Origin: Streptomyces sp. UNOC14_S4 | GTDB taxonomy: Bacteria; Actinomycetota; Actinomycetes; Streptomycetales; Streptomycetaceae | Assembly: GCF_020740835.1 (NCBI RefSeq) | Contig: NZ_JAINFC010000006.1 | Coordinates: 1-44,519, forward strand | DNA: 44,519 nucleotides | Direction of reading: 5' to 3' | In this document: piece by piece, positions 25,964 to 35,148 of the stretch | How the letters are laid out: the number at the start of each line of letters is the position of its first letter | How positions within the stretch are numbered: position 1 is the first letter of the stretch | The notes under the pieces: generated by a model | Told to the model about the DNA's origin: nothing | What the model saw: only the letters and a program-made list of their open reading frames with translations | The model's database searches: none | Made by a program: the position numbers and the translations under genes

Positions 25964-26800
25964 ATGGGTATCCGCAAGTACAAGCCGACGACTCCGGGCC
26001 GTCGTGGCTCCAGCGTCGCCGACTTTGTCGAGATCACGCGGTCCACGCCGGAGAAGTCGCTGGTCCGCCCTCTGCACAGCAAGGGCGGCCGTAACAACGC
26101 CGGTCGTGTGACCGTCCGCCACCAGGGCGGTGGCCACAAGCGCGCCTACCGTGTGATCGACTTCCGTCGTCACGACAAGGACGGCGTGCCGGCCAAGGTC
26201 GCTCACATCGAGTACGACCCGAACCGCACCGCGCGCATCGCGCTCCTGCACTACGCAGACGGCGAGAAGCGCTACATCATCGCTCCCCGTGGCCTGAACC
26301 AGGGCGACCGGATCGAGAACGGCCCCACGGCCGACATCAAGCCGGGCAACAACCTGGCGCTGCGCAACATCCCGGTCGGTACCACGATCCACGCGATCGA
26401 GCTCCGTCCGGGCGGCGGCGCCAAGTTCGCCCGCTCCGCCGGTGCCTCTGTGCAGCTGCTCGCGAAGGAGGGCCAGATGGCCCACCTGCGCATGCCGTCC
26501 GGTGAGATCCGCCTGGTCGACGTCCGCTGCCGCGCCACTGTGGGCGAGGTCGGCAACGCCGAGCAGTCGAACATCAACTGGGGCAAGGCCGGCCGCATGC
26601 GCTGGAAGGGCGTCCGCCCGACCGTCCGCGGTGTCGCGATGAACCCGGTTGACCACCCGCACGGTGGTGGTGAGGGCAAGACCTCCGGTGGTCGCCACCC
26701 GGTCTCCCCCTGGGGTCAGAAGGAGGGTCGTACTCGTTCTCCCAAGAAGGCGAGCAACAAGTACATCGTCCGCCGCCGCAAGACGAACAAGAAGCGCTAG
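25964..26800 (+). CDS. rplB: 50S ribosomal protein L2
   Basis: Large, highly conserved protein near the peptidyl transferase centre, needed for subunit joining and tRNA binding. It has 278 residues. It begins [15 protein letters not shown]. The C-terminal part holds [16 protein letters not shown] with the conserved His, then a basic tail [20 protein letters not shown] with GAGGAC upstream. Part of the rpsJ-rpsQ series; rpsS follows after 12 bases. Confidence 0.98.
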   Translation: MGIRKYKPTTPGRRGSSVADFVEITRSTPEKSLVRPLHSKGGRNNAGRVTVRHQGGGHKRAYRVIDFRRHDKDGVPAKVAHIEYDPNRTARIALLHYADGEKRYIIAPRGLNQGDRIENGPTADIKPGNNLALRNIPVGTTIHAIELRPGGGAKFARSAGASVQLLAKEGQMAHLRMPSGEIRLVDVRCRATVGEVGNAEQSNINWGKAGRMRWKGVRPTVRGVAMNPVDHPHGGGEGKTSGGRHPVSPWGQKEGRTRSPKKASNKYIVRRRKTNKKR

Positions 26801-26812
26801 GAGCGGGTTTAG

Positions 26813-27094
26813 ATGCCGCGTAGTCTCAAGAAGGGACCCTTCGTCGACGGCCACCTCATCAAGAAGGTGGACGCTCAGAACGAGGCTGGTACCAAGAACG
26901 TCATCAAGACCTGGTCCCGTCGCTCCATGATCGTGCCGGCCATGCTCGGCCACACGCTCGCGGTGCACAACGGCAAGACGCACGTCCCGGTGTTCGTCAC
27001 CGAGTCGATGGTCGGCCACAAGCTCGGCGAGTTCTCGCCGACCCGCACCTTCCGCGGCCACGTCAAGGACGACCGCAAGTCGAAGCGCCGCTAA
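26813..27094 (+). CDS. rpsS: 30S ribosomal protein S19
   Basis: Binds the 30S head with S13 and touches the A-site tRNA and intersubunit bridge B1. It has 93 residues, the usual length. It opens [15 protein letters not shown] and includes [23 protein letters not shown], the family core. AGGAG precedes the ATG. The next gene, rplV, starts 42 bases downstream. Confidence 0.97.
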   Translation: MPRSLKKGPFVDGHLIKKVDAQNEAGTKNVIKTWSRRSMIVPAMLGHTLAVHNGKTHVPVFVTESMVGHKLGEFSPTRTFRGHVKDDRKSKRR

Positions 27095-27136
27095 GGCGGG
27101 GTGTGAACGACTATGACTGACACCGAAGGGACAACC

Positions 27137-27484
27137 ATGGAAGCCAGGGCCCAGGCGCGGTACATCCGCGTCACGCCCATGAAGGCCCGCCGCGTGGTGG
27201 ACCTCATCCGTGGCATGGACGCCACGGAGGCTCAGGCGGTCCTGCGTTTCGCCCCGCAGGCCGCGAGCGTGCCGGTGGGCAAGGTGCTGGACAGCGCCAT
27301 TGCCAACGCCGCGCACAACTACGACCACACGGACGCTTCGTCGCTGTACATCAGCGAGGCGTTCGTGGACGAGGGCCCGACCCTGAAGCGGTTCCGTCCG
27401 CGCGCCCAGGGCCGTGCCTACCGGATCCGCAAGCGGACCAGCCACATCACCGTGGTCGTCAGCAGCAAGGAAGGAACCCGGTAA
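27137..27484 (+). CDS. rplV: 50S ribosomal protein L22
   Basis: Extended protein that contacts all 23S domains and whose beta hairpin lines the exit tunnel. It has 115 residues from the ATG at 27137, chosen because AAGGGA lies just upstream and [20 protein letters not shown] is the family start. An in-frame ATG at 27113 would add eight poorly supported residues. The hairpin region [24 protein letters not shown] is present. The stop overlaps the rpsC start (TAATG). Confidence 0.95.
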   Translation: MEARAQARYIRVTPMKARRVVDLIRGMDATEAQAVLRFAPQAASVPVGKVLDSAIANAAHNYDHTDASSLYISEAFVDEGPTLKRFRPRAQGRAYRIRKRTSHITVVVSSKEGTR

Positions 27485-28314
27485 TGGGCCAGAAGGTTAA
27501 CCCGCACGGGTTCCGACTCGGCATCACCACGGACTTCAAGTCCCGCTGGTACGCCGACAAGCTGTACAAGGACTACGTCAAGGAAGACGTTGCCATTCGT
27601 CGCATGATGACGAAGGGCATGGAGCGCGCCGGCATCTCCAAGGTCGAGATCGAGCGCACCCGCGACCGCGTCCGCGTTGACATCCACACCGCCCGCCCGG
27701 GCATCGTCATCGGCCGCCGTGGCGCCGAGGCCGACCGCATCCGTGGCGAGCTGGAGAAGCTGACCGGCAAGCAGGTCCAGCTGAACATCCTCGAGGTCAA
27801 GAACCCCGAGGTCGACGCTCAGCTGGTGGCCCAGGCCGTCGCCGAGCAGCTGTCCTCCCGCGTCTCCTTCCGTCGCGCCATGCGCAAGAGCATGCAGTCG
27901 ACGATGAAGGCCGGCGCCAAGGGCATCAAGATCCAGTGCGGTGGCCGTCTCGGCGGCGCCGAGATGTCCCGCTCGGAGTTCTACCGCGAGGGCCGTGTGC
28001 CCCTGCACACGCTCCGCGCGAACGTCGACTACGGCTTCTTCGAGGCCAAGACCACCTTCGGCCGCATCGGCGTGAAGGTCTGGATCTACAAGGGCGACGT
28101 CAAGAACATCGCCGAGGTCCGCGCCGAGAACGCCGCCGCGCGTGCGGGCAACCGCCCGTCCCGCGGTGGCGCTCAGGACCGCCCGGCCCGTGGTGGCCGT
28201 GGTGGCGAGCGCGGTGGCCGCGGCCGCAAGCCGCAGCAGAACGCCGCTGCCGAGGCCCCCAAGGCCGAGGCCGCTGCCGCTGCTCCGGCCGAGTCCACCG
28301 GAACGGAGGCCTGA
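27484..28314 (+). CDS. rpsC: 30S ribosomal protein S3 with an RGG-rich tail
   Basis: Forms part of the mRNA entry tunnel and has helicase-like activity with S4 and S5. It has 276 residues against about 233 in E. coli. The N-terminal domain and KH domain ([17 protein letters not shown], with the GxxG loop as GRRG) are followed by the S3 C-terminal domain to about residue 215. The remainder is low complexity: repeated RGG/RGR units, then an Ala/Pro/Glu stretch. Such tails occur in Streptomyces S3. Its start overlaps the rplV stop. Confidence 0.97.
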   Translation: MGQKVNPHGFRLGITTDFKSRWYADKLYKDYVKEDVAIRRMMTKGMERAGISKVEIERTRDRVRVDIHTARPGIVIGRRGAEADRIRGELEKLTGKQVQLNILEVKNPEVDAQLVAQAVAEQLSSRVSFRRAMRKSMQSTMKAGAKGIKIQCGGRLGGAEMSRSEFYREGRVPLHTLRANVDYGFFEAKTTFGRIGVKVWIYKGDVKNIAEVRAENAAARAGNRPSRGGAQDRPARGGRGGERGGRGRKPQQNAAAEAPKAEAAAAAPAESTGTEA

Positions 28315-28319
28315 CCGAC

Positions 28320-28739
28320 ATGCTGATCCCTCGCAGGGTCAAGCACCGCAAGCAGCACCACCCCAAGCGGAACGGCATGGCCAAGGGTGGCACCGAGCTC
28401 GCGTTCGGTGAGTACGGCATCCAGGCCCTGACCCCGGCCTATGTGACGAACCGTCAGATCGAGTCCGCTCGTATCGCCATGACGCGTCACATCAAGCGTG
28501 GCGGCAAGGTGTGGATCAACATCTACCCGGACCGCCCGCTCACGAAGAAGCCCGCCGAGACCCGCATGGGTTCCGGTAAGGGTTCCCCGGAGTGGTGGAT
28601 CGCGAACGTCAAGCCCGGTCGGGTGATGTTCGAGCTGTCTTTCCCGAACGAGAAGGTTGCTCGTGAGGCGCTGACCCGCGCCGCTCACAAGCTCCCGATG
28701 AAGTGCCGCATTGTTCGGCGCGAGGCAGGTGAGTCGTGA
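28320..28739 (+). CDS. rplP: 50S ribosomal protein L16
   Basis: Positions A-site tRNA in the large subunit and lies near the evernimicin/avilamycin binding region. It has 139 residues, opening [22 protein letters not shown] in two adjoining conserved stretches. The basic loop with [12 protein letters not shown] is conserved. GGAGG about 12 bases before the ATG lies within the rpsC end. The stop overlaps the rpmC start (TGATG). Confidence 0.97.
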   Translation: MLIPRRVKHRKQHHPKRNGMAKGGTELAFGEYGIQALTPAYVTNRQIESARIAMTRHIKRGGKVWINIYPDRPLTKKPAETRMGSGKGSPEWWIANVKPGRVMFELSFPNEKVAREALTRAAHKLPMKCRIVRREAGES

Positions 28740-28963
28740 TGGCCGCTGGTACCAAGGCGACCGAGCTGCGTGAGCTGAACAACGAGGACCTCGTTGCCAA
28801 GCTGCGTGAGGCCAAGGAAGAGCTGTTCAACCTCCGCTTCCAGGCGGCGACCGGGCAGCTCGAGAACCACGGTCGGCTCAAGTCCGTCCGTAAGGACATC
28901 GCCCGGATCTACACCCTGATGCGGGAGCGCGAGCTCGGCATCGAGACGGTGGAGAACGCCTGA
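28739..28963 (+). CDS. rpmC: 50S ribosomal protein L29
   Basis: Two-helix protein at the tunnel exit next to L23, part of the trigger factor/SRP dock. It has 74 residues, with [20 protein letters not shown] forming the first helix and [19 protein letters not shown] the conserved turn region. It starts one base inside the rplP stop; an in-frame GTG three bases earlier is possible but less likely. Its stop overlaps the rpsQ start. Confidence 0.96.
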   Translation: MAAGTKATELRELNNEDLVAKLREAKEELFNLRFQAATGQLENHGRLKSVRKDIARIYTLMRERELGIETVENA

Positions 28964-29244
28964 TGAGCGAGAAGAATGTGACTGAGACGAACGAGCGCGG
29001 TTTCCGCAAGACCCGTGAGGGTCTCGTCGTCAGCGACAAGATGGACAAGACCGTCGTCGTCGCCGTCGAGGACCGCGTCAAGCACGCGCTGTACGGCAAG
29101 GTCATCCGCCGTACGAACAAGCTCAAGGCGCACGACGAGCAGAACGCCGCCGGTGTCGGCGACCGCGTCCTCCTGATGGAGACCCGGCCGCTGTCCGCCA
29201 CGAAGCGCTGGCGCGTCGTCGAGATCCTCGAGAAGGCCAAGTAA
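28963..29244 (+). CDS. rpsQ: 30S ribosomal protein S17
   Basis: Primary-binding protein of the 16S rRNA 5' domain. It has 93 residues: an OB-like core ([20 protein letters not shown]...) and a C-terminal strand [12 protein letters not shown]. The start is in TGATG with GGAG upstream. It is the last gene of the first block of the S10-spc cluster: two perfect hairpins follow before rplN. Confidence 0.97.
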   Translation: MSEKNVTETNERGFRKTREGLVVSDKMDKTVVVAVEDRVKHALYGKVIRRTNKLKAHDEQNAAGVGDRVLLMETRPLSATKRWRVVEILEKAK

Positions 29245-29246
29245 TT

Positions 29247-29314
29247 ACCTGAGGGGTAACCCTCAGGTCAGTTCCGCCAGGCTCGGTGGGGGCCTCAGCG
29301 ATGAGGCCCCCACC
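29247..29314 (+). other. Double hairpin between rpsQ and rplN
   Basis: First stem ACCTGAGGG/CCCTCAGGT with a GTAA (GNRA-type) loop (29247-29268). Second stem GGTGGGGGCCTC/GAGGCCCCCACC, 12 bp with loop AGCGAT (29285-29314). Neither has a T tract. They mark the boundary between the S10 and spc blocks and may limit read-through, stabilise an mRNA end, or act as a leader. Confidence 0.65.
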
Positions 29315-29343
29315 GGGAACCGGCAGACGATCAGGAGATAGAC

Positions 29344-29712
29344 GTGATCCAGCAGGAGTCGCGACTTCGCGTCGCCGACAACACTGGTGCCAAGGAGATC
29401 CTTTGCATCCGTGTTCTCGGTGGCTCGGGTCGCCGCTACGCGGGCATCGGTGACGTCATCGTCGCCACCGTCAAGGACGCGATCCCCGGTGGCAACGTGA
29501 AGAAGGGTGACGTCGTCAAGGCGGTCATCGTTCGCACCGTCAAGGAGCGCCGCCGTCCGGACGGCTCGTACATCCGCTTCGACGAGAACGCCGCTGTCGT
29601 TCTGAAGAACGACGGCGACCCCCGTGGCACCCGTATCTTCGGCCCCGTGGGCCGAGAGCTGCGCGAGAAGAAGTTCATGAAGATCGTCTCGCTCGCGCCG
29701 GAGGTGCTGTAA
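29344..29712 (+). CDS. rplN: 50S ribosomal protein L14
   Basis: Subunit-interface protein that helps form an intersubunit bridge. It has 122 residues, opening [18 protein letters not shown], with the basic segment [24 protein letters not shown] start with AGGAGA eight bases upstream. It is the first gene of the spc block, right after the double hairpin. rplX starts two bases after its stop. Confidence 0.97.
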   Translation: MIQQESRLRVADNTGAKEILCIRVLGGSGRRYAGIGDVIVATVKDAIPGGNVKKGDVVKAVIVRTVKERRRPDGSYIRFDENAAVVLKNDGDPRGTRIFGPVGRELREKKFMKIVSLAPEVL

Positions 29713-29714
29713 GC

Positions 29715-30038
29715 ATGAAGATCAAGAAGGGCGACCTGGTCCAGGTCATCACCGGTAAGGACAAGGGCAAGCAGGGCAAGGTCATCGTGGCCATGCCCAG
29801 CGAGAACCGCGTCCTCGTCGAGGGTGTCAACCGGGTCAAGAAGCACACGAAGGCCGGCCAGACCGCTCGCGGTTCCCAGACCGGCGGCATCGTGACCACC
29901 GAGGCCCCGATCCACGTGAGCAACGTTCAGCTCATCGTGGAGAAGGACGGCAAGAAGGTCGTCACGCGCGTCGGTTACCGCTTCGACGAGAACGGCAACA
30001 AGATCCGCGTTGCCAAGCGGACGGGTGAGGACATCTGA
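29715..30038 (+). CDS. rplX: 50S ribosomal protein L24
   Basis: Assembly-initiating protein that binds the 5' end of 23S rRNA. It has 107 residues and an N-terminal KOW motif ([20 protein letters not shown]) typical of the family. GGAGGTG lies in the rplN end. Its stop overlaps the rplE start (TGATG). Confidence 0.97.
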   Translation: MKIKKGDLVQVITGKDKGKQGKVIVAMPSENRVLVEGVNRVKKHTKAGQTARGSQTGGIVTTEAPIHVSNVQLIVEKDGKKVVTRVGYRFDENGNKIRVAKRTGEDI

Positions 30039-30589
30039 TGGCTACCACTCCGCGTCTCAAGACGAAGTACCGCGAGGAGATCTCGGGCAAGCTGCGTGAG
30101 GAGTTCTCCTACGAGAACGTCATGCAGGTCCCGGGCCTGACCAAGATCGTGGTCAACATGGGTGTGGGCGACGCCGCCCGCGACTCCAAGCTGATCGAGG
30201 GCGCCATCCGCGACCTCACCACGATCACCGGTCAGAAGCCGGCCGTCACCAAGGCCCGCAAGTCCATCGCGCAGTTCAAGCTGCGTGAGGGCCAGCCGAT
30301 CGGCGCCCACGTCACCCTGCGTGGCGACCGCATGTGGGAGTTCCTGGACCGCACCCTGTCGCTCGCGCTGCCGCGCATCCGCGACTTCCGTGGTCTGTCC
30401 CCGAAGCAGTTCGACGGTCGGGGCAACTACACCTTCGGTCTCACGGAGCAGGTCATGTTCCACGAGATCGACCAGGACAAGATCGACCGCGTCCGGGGCA
30501 TGGACATCACCGTGGTGACCACGGCGAAGAACGACGATGAGGGCCGCGCCCTGCTTCGTCACCTCGGCTTCCCCTTCAAGGAGAACTGA
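30038..30589 (+). CDS. rplE: 50S ribosomal protein L5
   Basis: Binds 5S rRNA in the central protuberance and touches the P-site tRNA. It has 183 residues, with [18 protein letters not shown] and the [21 protein letters not shown] segment in the family positions. It is coupled to rplX by a one-base overlap. rpsN follows two bases after the stop with its Shine-Dalgarno inside the last rplE codons. Confidence 0.97.
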   Translation: MATTPRLKTKYREEISGKLREEFSYENVMQVPGLTKIVVNMGVGDAARDSKLIEGAIRDLTTITGQKPAVTKARKSIAQFKLREGQPIGAHVTLRGDRMWEFLDRTLSLALPRIRDFRGLSPKQFDGRGNYTFGLTEQVMFHEIDQDKIDRVRGMDITVVTTAKNDDEGRALLRHLGFPFKEN

Positions 30590-30591
30590 CC

Positions 30592-30777
30592 GTGGCGAAG
30601 AAGGCTCTGATCGCTAAGGCCGCCCGCAAGCCCAAGTTCGGTGTGCGTGCGTACACCCGCTGCCAGCGCTGCGGCCGCCCGCACTCCGTCTACCGCAAGT
30701 TCGGCCTGTGCCGCGTGTGCCTTCGTGAGATGGCTCACCGTGGCGAGCTGCCGGGCGTGACCAAGAGCTCCTGGTAA
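30592..30777 (+). CDS. rpsZ: 30S ribosomal protein S14 type Z (zinc-binding)
   Basis: Small head protein of the 30S subunit. It has 61 residues, the short form with an intact zinc ribbon: C24-x2-C27 and C40-x2-C43. Streptomyces also carry a longer cysteine-free form induced under zinc limitation elsewhere; it is not in this window. GTG start with AAGGAG in the rplE end. It is followed by a long stem-loop region before rpsH. Confidence 0.96.
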   Translation: MAKKALIAKAARKPKFGVRAYTRCQRCGRPHSVYRKFGLCRVCLREMAHRGELPGVTKSSW

Positions 30778-30818
30778 TCCCTTAATTGGGATTTCAGGGC
30801 TCTCGGTAAGCAGCTGAC

Positions 30819-30872
30819 CGGCGGGCGCCCGTCCCACCCCTCCCGTAGAGTGGAAGGGTTGGGCGCCCGCCG
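30819..30872 (+). other. Long-stem structure between rpsN and rpsH
   Basis: CGGCGGGCGCCC (30819-30830) pairs perfectly with GGGCGCCCGCCG (30861-30872), 12 bp, enclosing a 30-base segment in which CCCTTCCA-like complements (CCACCCCTCC with GGAAGGGTTGG) can pair imperfectly. It lies inside a 209-base gap (30778-30986) that is unusually long for this operon. Possible autoregulatory site or processing signal; no T tract follows. Confidence 0.55.
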
Positions 30873-30986
30873 CTCATGACCGTCTTACTACGCCGAAGGT
30901 CCCCGCGCCGCACCCGTCCCGACTCATGTTCGGGGAGAGGGATGGCGCAGATAGGAAACCCCGGCGAGAGAGGCCGAAGGCCAAAC

Positions 30987-31385
30987 ATGACCATGACCGA
31001 TCCGATCGCAGACATGCTGACCCGTCTGCGGAACGCGAACTCGGCGTACCACGACTCCGTGGCCATGCCTGCCAGCAAGATCAAGGCGCACATCGCCGAG
31101 ATCCTGCAGCAGGAGGGCTACATCGCCGGCTGGAAGGTCGAGGACGCCGAGGTCGGCAAGTCCCTCGTCATCGACCTGAAGTTCGGTCCGAACCGTGAGC
31201 GCTCCATCGCGGGCATCAAGCGGATTTCGAAGCCGGGCCTGCGGGTCTACGCAAAGTCCACCAACCTGCCGAAGGTCCTCGGCGGCCTGGGCGTGGCGAT
31301 CATCTCCACGTCCCACGGTCTCCTGACCGGCCAGCAGGCGCAGAAGAAGGGCGTGGGTGGGGAAGTCCTCGCCTACGTCTGGTAA
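30987..31385 (+). CDS. rpsH: 30S ribosomal protein S8
   Basis: Central-domain 16S rRNA binder; in E. coli it represses the spc operon by binding mRNA near rplE. It has 132 residues from the ATG at 30987 ([20 protein letters not shown]), the family length. A longer in-frame reading from 30876 has no family support. A modest GAAGG lies about six bases upstream. C-terminal [20 protein letters not shown] is the conserved RNA-binding part. Confidence 0.96.
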   Translation: MTMTDPIADMLTRLRNANSAYHDSVAMPASKIKAHIAEILQQEGYIAGWKVEDAEVGKSLVIDLKFGPNRERSIAGIKRISKPGLRVYAKSTNLPKVLGGLGVAIISTSHGLLTGQQAQKKGVGGEVLAYVW

Positions 31386-31407
31386 TCGGGAACAGGAGGA
31401 ATAGCCA

Positions 31408-31947
31408 ATGTCGCGTATCGGCAAGCTGCCCATCCAGGTTCCCGCTGGTGTGGACGTCACCATCGATGGCCGTACGGTGCACGTGAAGGGCCCCAAGGGT
31501 TCCCTCACCCACGCCGTCGCCGCGCCCATCGAGATCGTCAAGGGCGAGGACGGCACCCTTCAGGTGACCCGTCCCAACGACGAGCGTCAGAACAAGGCCC
31601 TGCACGGCCTGTCCCGCACGCTGGTGGCGAACATGATCACCGGCGTGACCCAGGGTTACGAGAAGAAGCTCGAGATCAGCGGTGTCGGTTACCGCGTCCA
31701 GGCGAAGGGCTCCAACCTGGAGTTCGCCCTGGGCTACAGCCACCCCATCCTGATCGAGGCGCCCGAGGGCATCACCTTCAAGGTGGAGGCTCCGACCAAG
31801 TTCTCGGTCGAGGGCATCGACAAGCAGAAGGTCGGCGAGGTCGCCGCGAAGATCCGCAAGCTGCGGAAGCCCGACCCGTACAAGGCCAAGGGTGTCAAGT
31901 ACGCGGGTGAGGTCATCCGCCGCAAGGTCGGAAAGGCGGGTAAGTAA
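31408..31947 (+). CDS. rplF: 50S ribosomal protein L6
   Basis: Located near the sarcin-ricin loop at the factor-binding site. It has 179 residues: two duplicated alpha/beta domains, with [12 protein letters not shown] in the first and the conserved C-terminal [20 protein letters not shown]. Strong AGGAGGA upstream of the ATG. rplR starts three bases after its stop. Confidence 0.97.
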   Translation: MSRIGKLPIQVPAGVDVTIDGRTVHVKGPKGSLTHAVAAPIEIVKGEDGTLQVTRPNDERQNKALHGLSRTLVANMITGVTQGYEKKLEISGVGYRVQAKGSNLEFALGYSHPILIEAPEGITFKVEAPTKFSVEGIDKQKVGEVAAKIRKLRKPDPYKAKGVKYAGEVIRRKVGKAGK

Positions 31948-31950
31948 GCC

Positions 31951-32334
31951 ATGGCATACGGTGTGAAGATTGCCAAGGGCGACGCGTACAAGCGCGCCGC
32001 CAAGGCCCGCCGTCACATCCGCATCCGGAAGAACCTTTCGGGTACGGCGGAGCGCCCGCGTCTCGTCGTGACGCGTTCCAACCGCGGTATCACCGCCCAG
32101 GTCATCGACGACCTCAAGGGTCACACCCTGGCGTCGGCGTCCCACCTGGACGCGTCGGTCCGTGGTGGCGAGGGCGACAAGAGCGCCCAGGCCAAGAAGG
32201 TCGGTGCCCTGGTCGCCGAGCGCGCCAAGGCCGCCGGTGTCGAGGCCGTCGTGTTCGACCGCGGTGGCAACCAGTACGCCGGGCGCATTGCCGCTCTGGC
32301 GGACGCCGCCCGCGAAGCCGGGCTGAAGTTCTAA
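31951..32334 (+). CDS. rplR: 50S ribosomal protein L18
   Basis: Binds 5S rRNA and links it to 23S rRNA in the central protuberance. It has 127 residues with a basic N-terminus ([17 protein letters not shown]), [17 protein letters not shown], and the terminal [18 protein letters not shown] motif. The Shine-Dalgarno is weak, consistent with coupling to rplF three bases upstream. Confidence 0.97.
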   Translation: MAYGVKIAKGDAYKRAAKARRHIRIRKNLSGTAERPRLVVTRSNRGITAQVIDDLKGHTLASASHLDASVRGGEGDKSAQAKKVGALVAERAKAAGVEAVVFDRGGNQYAGRIAALADAAREAGLKF

Positions 32335-32380
32335 GCCCCGGTTCCGGAGCTAGCGGACGTAACAGAGAGAGGTAATTCCA

Positions 32381-32983
32381 ATGGCTGGACCCCAGCGCCG
32401 CGGAAGCGGTGCCGGTGGCGGCGAGCGGCGGGACCGGAAGGGTCGCGACGGTGGCGCTGCCGCCGAGAAGACCGCGTACGTTGAGCGCGTAGTCGCGATC
32501 AACCGCGTCGCCAAGGTTGTCAAGGGTGGTCGCCGCTTCAGCTTCACCGCGCTGGTCGTGGTGGGCGACGGTGACGGCACGGTCGGTGTCGGTTACGGCA
32601 AGGCCAAGGAAGTTCCGGCTGCCATCGCCAAGGGCGTGGAAGAGGCCAAGAAGAACTTCTTCAAGGTCCCCCGTATCCAGGGCACCGTCCCGCACCCGAT
32701 CACGGGTGAGAAGGCGGCTGGCGTCGTCCTGCTCAAGCCCGCGTCCCCCGGTACCGGTGTTATCGCCGGTGGCCCGGTGCGCGCGGTGCTCGAGTGCGCC
32801 GGCATCCACGACATCCTGTCGAAGTCGCTCGGTTCTTCGAACCCGATCAACATCGTGCACGCCACGGTGGAGGCCCTCAAGGGACTGCAGCGTCCCGAGG
32901 AGATCGCCGCCCGTCGTGGCCTGCCGCTGGAGGACGTGGCCCCCGCCGCTCTGCTGCGGGCGCGTGCAGGGGCGGGTGCGTAA
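32381..32983 (+). CDS. rpsE: 30S ribosomal protein S5
   Basis: Accuracy and mRNA-entry protein; mutations in its loop give spectinomycin resistance. It has 200 residues. An unusual Gly/Arg-rich N-terminus (about 1-30) precedes the domain [22 protein letters not shown], whose KGGRR loop is the spectinomycin-associated region and appears wild type. The [15 protein letters not shown] segment is present. The stop overlaps the rpmD start (TAATG). Confidence 0.97.
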   Translation: MAGPQRRGSGAGGGERRDRKGRDGGAAAEKTAYVERVVAINRVAKVVKGGRRFSFTALVVVGDGDGTVGVGYGKAKEVPAAIAKGVEEAKKNFFKVPRIQGTVPHPITGEKAAGVVLLKPASPGTGVIAGGPVRAVLECAGIHDILSKSLGSSNPINIVHATVEALKGLQRPEEIAARRGLPLEDVAPAALLRARAGAGA

Positions 32984-33165
32984 TGGCTCGTCTCAAGGTC
33001 ACGCAGGTCAAGTCCTACATCGGCAGCAAGCAGAACCACCGCGACACCCTGCGTTCGCTCGGGCTCAAGCGCCTGAACGACGTGGTTGTCAAGGAGGACC
33101 GCCCCGAGATCCGCGGCATGGTGCAGACCGTCCGCCACCTCGTGACGGTCGAGGAGGTCGACTGA
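32983..33165 (+). CDS. rpmD: 50S ribosomal protein L30
   Basis: Small large-subunit protein of 60 residues ([20 protein letters not shown], then a C-terminal strand ending VEEVD). The start is the ATG at 32983 in the overlap with the rpsE stop, which fixes the start and fits the family length. rplO begins two bases after its stop. Confidence 0.95.
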   Translation: MARLKVTQVKSYIGSKQNHRDTLRSLGLKRLNDVVVKEDRPEIRGMVQTVRHLVTVEEVD

Positions 33166-33166
33166 C

Positions 33167-33622
33167 ATGGCGGAGCAGAACCCGCTGAAGGTCCACAACC
33201 TCCGTCCCGCCCCGGGCGCCAAGACCGCCAAGACCCGTGTCGGTCGTGGTGAGGCGTCGAAGGGTAAGACGGCCGGTCGTGGTACCAAGGGCACGAAGGC
33301 CCGTTACCAGGTTCCGGAGCGCTTCGAGGGTGGGCAGATGCCCCTCCACATGCGCCTCCCGAAGCTGAAGGGCTTCAAGAACCCCTTCCGCACCGAGTTC
33401 CAGGTCGTGAACCTGGACAAGCTGGCCGCGCTCTACCCGCAGGGTGGCGAGGTCACGGTGGCCGACCTGGTCGCCAAGGGCGCGGTGCGCAAGAACCAGC
33501 TCGTCAAGGTCCTGGGCCAGGGCGAGGTCTCCGTGGCGCTGCAGGTGACGGTCGACGCCGTCTCCGCCTCCGCCAAGGAGAAGATCGCCGCTGCCGGCGG
33601 CACCGTCACCGAGCTCGTCTGA
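33167..33622 (+). CDS. rplO: 50S ribosomal protein L15
   Basis: Late-assembly protein that binds 23S rRNA deep in the subunit. It has 151 residues: an extended basic N-terminus with [35 protein letters not shown], and a globular C-terminal part. GAGGAGG precedes the ATG. A perfect hairpin follows, separating the ribosomal genes from secY. Confidence 0.97.
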   Translation: MAEQNPLKVHNLRPAPGAKTAKTRVGRGEASKGKTAGRGTKGTKARYQVPERFEGGQMPLHMRLPKLKGFKNPFRTEFQVVNLDKLAALYPQGGEVTVADLVAKGAVRKNQLVKVLGQGEVSVALQVTVDAVSASAKEKIAAAGGTVTELV

Positions 33623-33636
33623 GCTCGTTGAACTGA

Positions 33637-33672
33637 CAACCGGGGATGTCCCATAAGGGGCATCCCCGGTTG
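33637..33672 (+). terminator. Terminator hairpin after rplO
   Basis: CAACCGGGGATG (33637-33648) pairs perfectly with CATCCCCGGTTG (33661-33672), with an inner CCC/GGG stem. The tail is not T-rich. It lies in a 212-base gap before secY, which suggests that secY-adk has its own promoter, though none is clear (a TTGACT at 33761 lacks a good -10). Confidence 0.75.
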
Positions 33673-33834
33673 GTCGTTCCAAGGGAGGCACGGTCGCCGG
33701 TAAGGTGGCGTGCACTGTTAACCTCCGCGCGGGCCGTCATGAACCACGGGCGTGCGGATTTTGACTGATACGAATTCGTCGATCCTCAAGACCGTCTCCT
33801 CTCACGTGGCTGCGTGGGAGGCGCAGGAGGCACC

Positions 33835-35148
33835 GTGCTCACCGCGTTCGCCCGAGCGTTCAAGACGCCCGACCTGCGCAAGAAGCTGCTGTTCACGCTG
33901 GGCATCATGGTGCTCTTCAGGCTCGGTGCGCACGTGCCGGTGCCGGGCGTCAGTTATGCCAACGTCCAGACGTGTATGGACCAGGCCAAGAGCGGCCAGG
34001 GCCTGTTCGGCCTCGTGAACATGTTCAGCGGTGGCGCGCTGCTGCAGATCACGATCTTCGCGCTCGGGATCATGCCCTACATCACGGCGAGCATCATCCT
34101 GCAGTTGCTCACTGTCGTCATCCCACGGCTGGAAGCCCTCAAGAAGGAGGGCCAGAGCGGCCAGGCGAAGATCACGCAGTACACGCGTTATCTGACCGTC
34201 GCCCTGGCCATCCTGCAGGGCACCGGCCTCGTCGCCACCGCGAGCAACGGCGCGCTCTTCAGCGGCTGTGCGGTCGGCAACCAGATCGTTCCGGACAAGG
34301 CCATCTTCACGACGGCCACCATGGTCATCACCATGACCGCGGGCACCTGCCTGATCATGTGGCTCGGTGAGCTGATCACCGACCGCGGCATCGGTAACGG
34401 CATGTCGATCCTGATGTTCACCTCCATCGCCGCGGGCTTCCCCAGCGGCCTGTGGGGCATCAAGCTCGCGGGCAAGCTGATGGGCGGCTGGCTGGAGTTC
34501 GCCCTCGTCATCATCTGCGGCCTGGCGATGGTCGCGCTGGTCGTCTTCGTCGAGCAGGCGCAGCGCCGCATCCCGGTGCAGTACGCGAAGCGCATGATCG
34601 GCCGCCGGTCCTACGGCGGGACGTCCACGTACATCCCGCTCAAGGTGAACCAGGCCGGTGTGATTCCGGTCATTTTCGCCTCGTCGCTGCTGTACATCCC
34701 GGCGCTGCTGGTGCAGTTCACCGGTTCCAAGGCGGACTGGGCGACCTGGATCAACTCCAACCTGGTCAAGGGTGACCACCCGATTTACATGGTCACCTAC
34801 TTCCTGCTGATCGTTTTCTTCGCCTTCTTCTATGTGGCCATCTCCTTCAACCCCGAAGAAGTTGCCGACAACATGAAGAAGTATGGTGGGTTCATCCCGG
34901 GCATTCGGGCCGGTCGTCCCACCGCGGAGTATCTGAGCTACGTGCTGAACCGCATCACGTGGCCCGGCTCTCTCTACCTGGGCCTGATCGCCCTGGTGCC
35001 CACGGTGGCACTGGTCACACTCAACGCGAACCAGAACTTCCCGTTCGGGGGAACCAGCATCCTGATCATCGTGGGTGTCGGTCTGGAGACTGTGAAGCAG
35101 ATCGAGAGCCAGCTTCAGCAGCGCAACTACGAAGGGTTCCTCCGCTGA
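33835..35148 (+). CDS. secY: Protein translocase subunit SecY
   Basis: Ten-helix pore of the Sec translocon in the cytoplasmic membrane, partner of SecE (2880). It has 437 residues from the GTG at 33835, which has GGAGG just upstream and gives the family start VLTAFARAFKTPDLRKKLLFT. Conserved pieces: FRLGAHVPVPG in helix 1, the plug region FSGGALLQITIFALGIMPYI, and GGTSILIIVGVGLETVKQIESQ at the end. Its stop overlaps the adk start (TGATG), so adk translation is coupled. Confidence 0.97.
   Translation: MLTAFARAFKTPDLRKKLLFTLGIMVLFRLGAHVPVPGVSYANVQTCMDQAKSGQGLFGLVNMFSGGALLQITIFALGIMPYITASIILQLLTVVIPRLEALKKEGQSGQAKITQYTRYLTVALAILQGTGLVATASNGALFSGCAVGNQIVPDKAIFTTATMVITMTAGTCLIMWLGELITDRGIGNGMSILMFTSIAAGFPSGLWGIKLAGKLMGGWLEFALVIICGLAMVALVVFVEQAQRRIPVQYAKRMIGRRSYGGTSTYIPLKVNQAGVIPVIFASSLLYIPALLVQFTGSKADWATWINSNLVKGDHPIYMVTYFLLIVFFAFFYVAISFNPEEVADNMKKYGGFIPGIRAGRPTAEYLSYVLNRITWPGSLYLGLIALVPTVALVTLNANQNFPFGGTSILIIVGVGLETVKQIESQLQQRNYEGFLR

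Noticed and set aside
33761..33779. TTGACT followed by the 10-bp palindrome ACGAATTCGT before secY, as a promoter and operator
   Set aside because: No acceptable -10 lies 16-19 bases after TTGACT, and a single short palindrome is not enough evidence.
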